Origin: CAZMRF01 sp964568735
Lineage (GTDB): Bacteria > Acidobacteriota > Polarisedimenticolia > JACPZX01
DNA: 32,855 bases
Reading direction: 5' to 3'
NCBI GenBank assembly: GCA_964568735.1
Contig: CAZMRF010000059.1
Coordinates: 1-32,855, forward strand
Shown: piece after piece, positions 29,871 through 32,855 of the stretch
Layout: each line of letters begins with the position of its first letter
How positions within the stretch are numbered: the stretch's first letter is position 1
Notes under the pieces: model-generated
Told to the model about the DNA's origin: nothing
The model's database searches: none
Seen by the model: only the letters and a program-made list of their open reading frames with translations
Program-made: the position numbers and the translations under genes

Positions 29871-32495
29871 ATCGGGCGGCGTGCGCAGTCCCGCTTCGAG
29901 CGAGGCGGCGCGATCGGGAGTGAGGCTTCCGGTGATTCCCGCGAGAGGGTCGGCTCCTCCGGTGAGGGCGGCAAGGCGCGGATCGCCCGCACGGGGAACT
30001 GCGAACGCGACGACGTCGAGGCTGCTGCCGGAGGGAACGATGAGCTTTTCCTCGGGATCGACGATCAGCTCGTGCCCCGATTCCCGCATCAGGCGAGCCA
30101 GGTCCTCGTCGGTGAGGACGAGGGACCCTTCGCCGGCCCAGGGGTAGCGCTGGAGATAGTAGGGCAGGCTGACCCTGCGATGCGCGTGGGCGCCGCACGG
30201 GGGTGGCGGGCCGTCTTCACGCCGAAAGTCTTCCAGGAGGACGGTCTCGCATCCCGTGTCCACCCCGGCCCGGAGGCCCGTAGCCGGATCGATGGCGACC
30301 GTCTCGATCCCCGCCGGCCTGCGAAACTTCTCGGGCGCTCTCCCCTCCAGCCAGGCCGACATGATCTCCATCCAGATCGGCAGAGCTGCGAGCGGGCCGG
30401 TCTCGTTGGGTCCCAGGGAGAGTTTCTCGTCGTGTCCCACCCAGACCCCCAGGACCAGGCTGGGGGAGAACCCGATGAACCAGGCGTCGGTGTTGTCATC
30501 GGTCGTTCCCGTCTTGCCGGCCAGCTCCTCTCCGAGAACGGCGGCGCGCCTCGCGGTTCCCCGCGCGATGACCCCCTTCAACAGCGACGTCATCATGTAG
30601 GCCACCTCGGGCCGGAGAGCGTCCGAGGCGCGAGGAAGCACCTCCTCGGCCATGCCGTCCGCGTAGGAGACGAGCCGCGTGTAGAGCCTCGGCTCGACAC
30701 GGGTGCCGAGGTTGGCGAATGTCGAGTAGGCGGAGACCAGCTCCAGCAGCGTCACCTCGGAGGCGCCGAGGCCCAGCGCAGGGTAGGGCTGGAGCGGCGA
30801 CTCGATCCCCATCCTGTGGGCCTGATCCACGACCCGGCGGTACCCGACCATGTTCAGCAGGCGGATCGTCGGTATGTTGAGCGACTCCTCCAGCGCCTTG
30901 CGCACGGTGACGATCCCGCGGTAGTCCCGGTAGTAGTTCTCCGGCTGGTAGGGCGCACCTGTCTGCGGATCGCGGAAGACGGTGGGCTCGTCCATGAGGA
31001 GATCCGTCGGACGCCATCCCACTTCGAGCGCCGCGGAATAGACGATGGGCTTGAAGGACGAGCCGGGCTGGCGCCTCGCCTGGACGGCGCGATCGAACTG
31101 GCTCTTGCCGAAGTCGAGGCCTCCGACGAGCGCCCGGATCTCGCCGGTTGCGGGATCGAGGGCCACGACGGCTCCGTCCGCCACCGGATCGGCGCTGAGC
31201 TCGAGGGAGAGAGAACCCTCCGGGGAGGCGACGACCAGGAAGGGAGCGACGTCACCGGCCTTCAGTCCCAGGTGAATCGCCTGGAGATGGGCCCATGCCA
31301 CGGCCTCGGGACCGATCTCGAAGGTCTGCGCGCCCACACGGATCGTCGCCGCCGCCGCCGAGGACTTCATGACCAGGCCGGGTACGATCTGCCCGGCAGC
31401 GGGGGGGTGCTGCTCCCAGGCCGGATCCCGGTACTCCTCGAGCGTTCCTTCGCCTTGCGCGAGGATGTTGTGGGCCGGCTTGACGAAGCCCCGCCGCTTC
31501 GCGATCTCGCGCACACCGCGCTGGAGGGCCTCTTCGGCGGCGTTCTGGAGCCGCATGTCGAGGCCGGTCTCGATGGTCAGGCCCGATCGGTAGAGGGTGT
31601 CGGCTCCGTGGCGCGTGTCGACCTCGCGGCGGATCTCCTCCATGAAGTAGTCGGCCACCAGGACCGGAGGCTTCGGCTCGATGACCTCCACGGGAAGGTC
31701 CCTCGTGGCGAGGTAGGTCTCCCGATCGATGTAACCCTCCTCGAGCATCCGGCCGAGGACGTGATTGCGCCGGCCGAGGGCCTTCTCGGGGTTGCGGTGA
31801 GGCGAGAGCGCTTCCGGACGCTGCACGAGTCCCGCGAGCAGGCTGGCCTGCGCGAGGGTCAGGTCCCGCGCCCTGTGGCCGAAGTAGTAGAGGGAGGCGG
31901 CCTCGACACCGTAGTAACCGTGCCCGAGATAGACCTGGTTGCAATAGAAGGTGAGGATCTCCTCCTTCGTGTAGGTCCGCTCGATGTGCGTCGCGAGGAT
32001 CGCCTCGCGAACCTTCCGCGTGATGGTCATGTCGCGCTTGAGGAAGAGCCCGAGCGCGAGCTGCTGGGTGAGCGTGCTCCCACCCTGCTTGATCTGCATC
32101 GCGCCGATGTCCTTGACCAGGGCCCGGAGGATGCCGACGGGATCCACGCCGACGTGGCTGAAGAAGTTCGCGTCTTCGGTCGCGACGAGGGCATTGCGCA
32201 GGACGGGCGCGATCTCCTCGTACGGAATGACGATGCGGCGCTCCGTCGCGAACTGGTGGATGACGGTGCCGTCGGCCGCGAGCACGCGGCTGATGGTCGC
32301 GGGGCGGTAGTCCTCGAGGGCCCGGACGTCGGGGAGATCCAGCGTCACGAGGTAGGCCCCCCCCGACCCGAGCACTGCGGCCAGGACAAGCAGGAGCCCT
32401 ACGATGATGAAGAAACGGCGGCGGGGGTGGCCCGGGACGACGCTCTCCGGAGCAACGATCTCCGCGCTGCCTGACTCCCGGCTCTGGCTCGGCAT
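29784..32495 (-). CDS. mrcA: Penicillin-binding protein 1A, bifunctional transglycosylase/transpeptidase
   Basis: Class A PBP that polymerises and crosslinks peptidoglycan in the periplasm. It has a cytoplasmic N tail, then one membrane span (about residues 27-50). The GT51 domain has TEDANFFSHVGVD (catalytic E107), GGSTLTQQLALG, RKVREAILATHIE and FYCNQVYLGHG. An OB-like insert (about 320-430) typical of PBP1A separates it from the transpeptidase domain, which has SSFK (S479, K482), SLN (538-540) and KTGT (661-664). A C-terminal extension (about 740-903) includes a second acidic/proline-rich region. The ATG with its first base at 32495 is chosen (903 residues) because AGGGGAG precedes it; the frame is open 19 codons further. 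It is monocistronic, divergent from uvrB, and its 3' end overlaps that of the SGNH gene. Confidence 0.95.
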   Translation of the reverse strand: MPSQSRESGSAEIVAPESVVPGHPRRRFFIIVGLLLVLAAVLGSGGAYLVTLDLPDVRALEDYRPATISRVLAADGTVIHQFATERRIVIPYEEIAPVLRNALVATEDANFFSHVGVDPVGILRALVKDIGAMQIKQGGSTLTQQLALGLFLKRDMTITRKVREAILATHIERTYTKEEILTFYCNQVYLGHGYYGVEAASLYYFGHRARDLTLAQASLLAGLVQRPEALSPHRNPEKALGRRNHVLGRMLEEGYIDRETYLATRDLPVEVIEPKPPVLVADYFMEEIRREVDTRHGADTLYRSGLTIETGLDMRLQNAAEEALQRGVREIAKRRGFVKPAHNILAQGEGTLEEYRDPAWEQHPPAAGQIVPGLVMKSSAAAATIRVGAQTFEIGPEAVAWAHLQAIHLGLKAGDVAPFLVVASPEGSLSLELSADPVADGAVVALDPATGEIRALVGGLDFGKSQFDRAVQARRQPGSSFKPIVYSAALEVGWRPTDLLMDEPTVFRDPQTGAPYQPENYYRDYRGIVTVRKALEESLNIPTIRLLNMVGYRRVVDQAHRMGIESPLQPYPALGLGASEVTLLELVSAYSTFANLGTRVEPRLYTRLVSYADGMAEEVLPRASDALRPEVAYMMTSLLKGVIARGTARRAAVLGEELAGKTGTTDDNTDAWFIGFSPSLVLGVWVGHDEKLSLGPNETGPLAALPIWMEIMSAWLEGRAPEKFRRPAGIETVAIDPATGLRAGVDTGCETVLLEDFRREDGPPPPCGAHAHRRVSLPYYLQRYPWAGEGSLVLTDEDLARLMRESGHELIVDPEEKLIVPSGSSLDVVAFAVPRAGDPRLAALTGGADPLAGITGSLTPDRAASLEAGLRTPPDLGPLPAADPPPILGIDGRTAAEVMIRYP

Positions 32496-32537
32496 GCGCT
32501 CCCCTGTTAGAATCCGGAAGAACCGGGCGGCTCGCAA

Positions 32538-32566
32538 ATCATAGCAGCCCAAGGATTTGCTGTAAA
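32538..32566 (-). promoter_or_regulatory. Sigma70-type promoter of the PBP1A gene
   Basis: On the minus strand, TTTACA (32566-32561), a 17-base spacer and TATGAT (32543-32538). Transcription would start near 32531, giving a leader of about 36 bases before the ATG. Spacing is ideal and both hexamers match at five of six positions. Confidence 0.75.
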
Positions 32567-32581
32567 CGACTCCCGAGGCCC

Positions 32582-32855
32582 ATGCCCTTCGAACCCGAGC
32601 CCTACCGTGCAGGCGCGGGCGCGAGCCTGCGCCAGAGCCTGGAGCTCGTCTCCCCCTACGAGCCCACGGGGGACCAGCCGCGGGCGATCGAGAGCCTCGT
32701 CGAGGGCTTGAAGCAGGGGAGGGCGCACCAGGTCCTCCTCGGCGTCACCGGCTCGGGGAAGACCTTCACGATGGCCAAAGTCATCGAGTCCGTCGACAGG
32801 CCCGCCCTCGTCATCGCGCACAACAAGACTCTCGCGGCGCAGCTCTACCAGGAAT
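32582..32855 (+). CDS. uvrB: Excinuclease ABC subunit B, 3'-truncated
   Basis: Helicase-like damage-verifying subunit of nucleotide excision repair. Only the first 91 residues are inside the window and the frame is open to the end. They include SPYEPTGDQPRAIESLVEGL, the Walker A motif GVTGSGKTFTMAKVI (54-68) and LVIAHNKTLAAQLYQE, all diagnostic of UvrB. The N terminus carries about 20 extra residues (MPFEPEPYRAGAGASLRQSL) before the usual start region. ATG 32582 has GAGG only three bases upstream, so the start is less certain than the identity. No LexA-type operator was recognised in the 86-bp divergent spacer. Confidence 0.95.
   Translation, partial: MPFEPEPYRAGAGASLRQSLELVSPYEPTGDQPRAIESLVEGLKQGRAHQVLLGVTGSGKTFTMAKVIESVDRPALVIAHNKTLAAQLYQE

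Noticed and set aside
30072..32474. A plus-strand open frame of 800 codons opposite the PBP1A gene
   Set aside because: The minus strand carries every class A PBP motif; the plus-strand translation is Arg/Gly/Asp-rich with no domain.
32496..32581. SOS/LexA operator between PBP1A and uvrB
   Set aside because: No CTGT...ACAG or GAAC...GTTC-type palindrome is present in the 86-bp spacer.
1..32855. CRISPR array, prophage, insertion sequence or toxin-antitoxin system
   Set aside because: No regular spacer-repeat pattern, transposase, integrase, phage structural gene or typical TA pair was recognised; the only repeat family is the REP-like cluster at 6530-6727.

Overview
This is a very GC-rich, densely packed chromosomal segment from a diderm (Gram-negative-type) bacterium. 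The evidence for a diderm is a type IV pilus retraction ATPase, a secreted small beta-barrel protein ending in phenylalanine, a lipobox TPR protein and a class A penicillin-binding protein. Start codons are often GTG or TTG, and neighbouring genes often share a 1- or 4-base stop/start overlap. A run of ten Ns at 29562-29571 marks a scaffold gap, so this is a draft or metagenome assembly. Gene content and order would suit Acidobacteriota, a former 'Deltaproteobacteria' lineage or a related uncultured phylum. Taxonomy cannot be fixed from sequence reading alone.

Layout. (1) 1-6523, plus strand: the 3' end of a PilT/PilU-family ATPase, then recX, alaS, a lytic transglycosylase, a small outer-membrane barrel protein and an adenosine-deaminase-family amidohydrolase, mostly translationally coupled. 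(2) 6524-6785: a convergent intergenic spacer with three copies of a REP-like sequence, two direct and one inverted. (3) 6786-8162, minus: a phosphohexomutase, transcribed away from (4) 8351-13034, plus: a compact phospholipid-precursor operon pgsA-plsC-cinA-thpR-plsY-gpsA. (5) 13187-16361, plus: a PHP-type (CpsB/YwqE) tyrosine phosphatase, an FHA-GAF-adenylate cyclase and a TPR lipoprotein, behind an extended -10 promoter and closed by a candidate intrinsic terminator. (6) 16387-20868: ftsY, then riboflavin genes ribD-ribE-ribBA without ribH, then a stand-alone cyclic-nucleotide-binding protein. (7) 21031-27683: a strong sigma70-type promoter followed by ffh-rpsP-khpA-rimM-trmD-rplS-rnhB and an 806-residue TPR protein. 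(8) 27684-28215: a non-coding spacer with a promoter-like motif and a perfect 13-bp hairpin. (9) 28216-29870: a small putative zinc-site/winged-helix protein coupled to a membrane-anchored SGNH hydrolase, which is broken by an apparent one-base insertion and by the scaffold gap. (10) 29784-32495, minus: a PBP1A-type bifunctional peptidoglycan synthase with a good promoter, divergent from the 5' end of uvrB at 32582.

Most of the window is core housekeeping: translation, protein targeting, phospholipid, flavin and wall synthesis, and repair. The less ordinary parts are the REP-like cluster, a possible cAMP producer/receiver pair (cyclase at 13979-15592, CNB protein at 20404-20868), the lipid operon interleaved with cinA and thpR, and the long spacer that may encode a small RNA. 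I saw no CRISPR array, phage, insertion sequence, tRNA or rRNA, and no convincing new defence or metabolic system.
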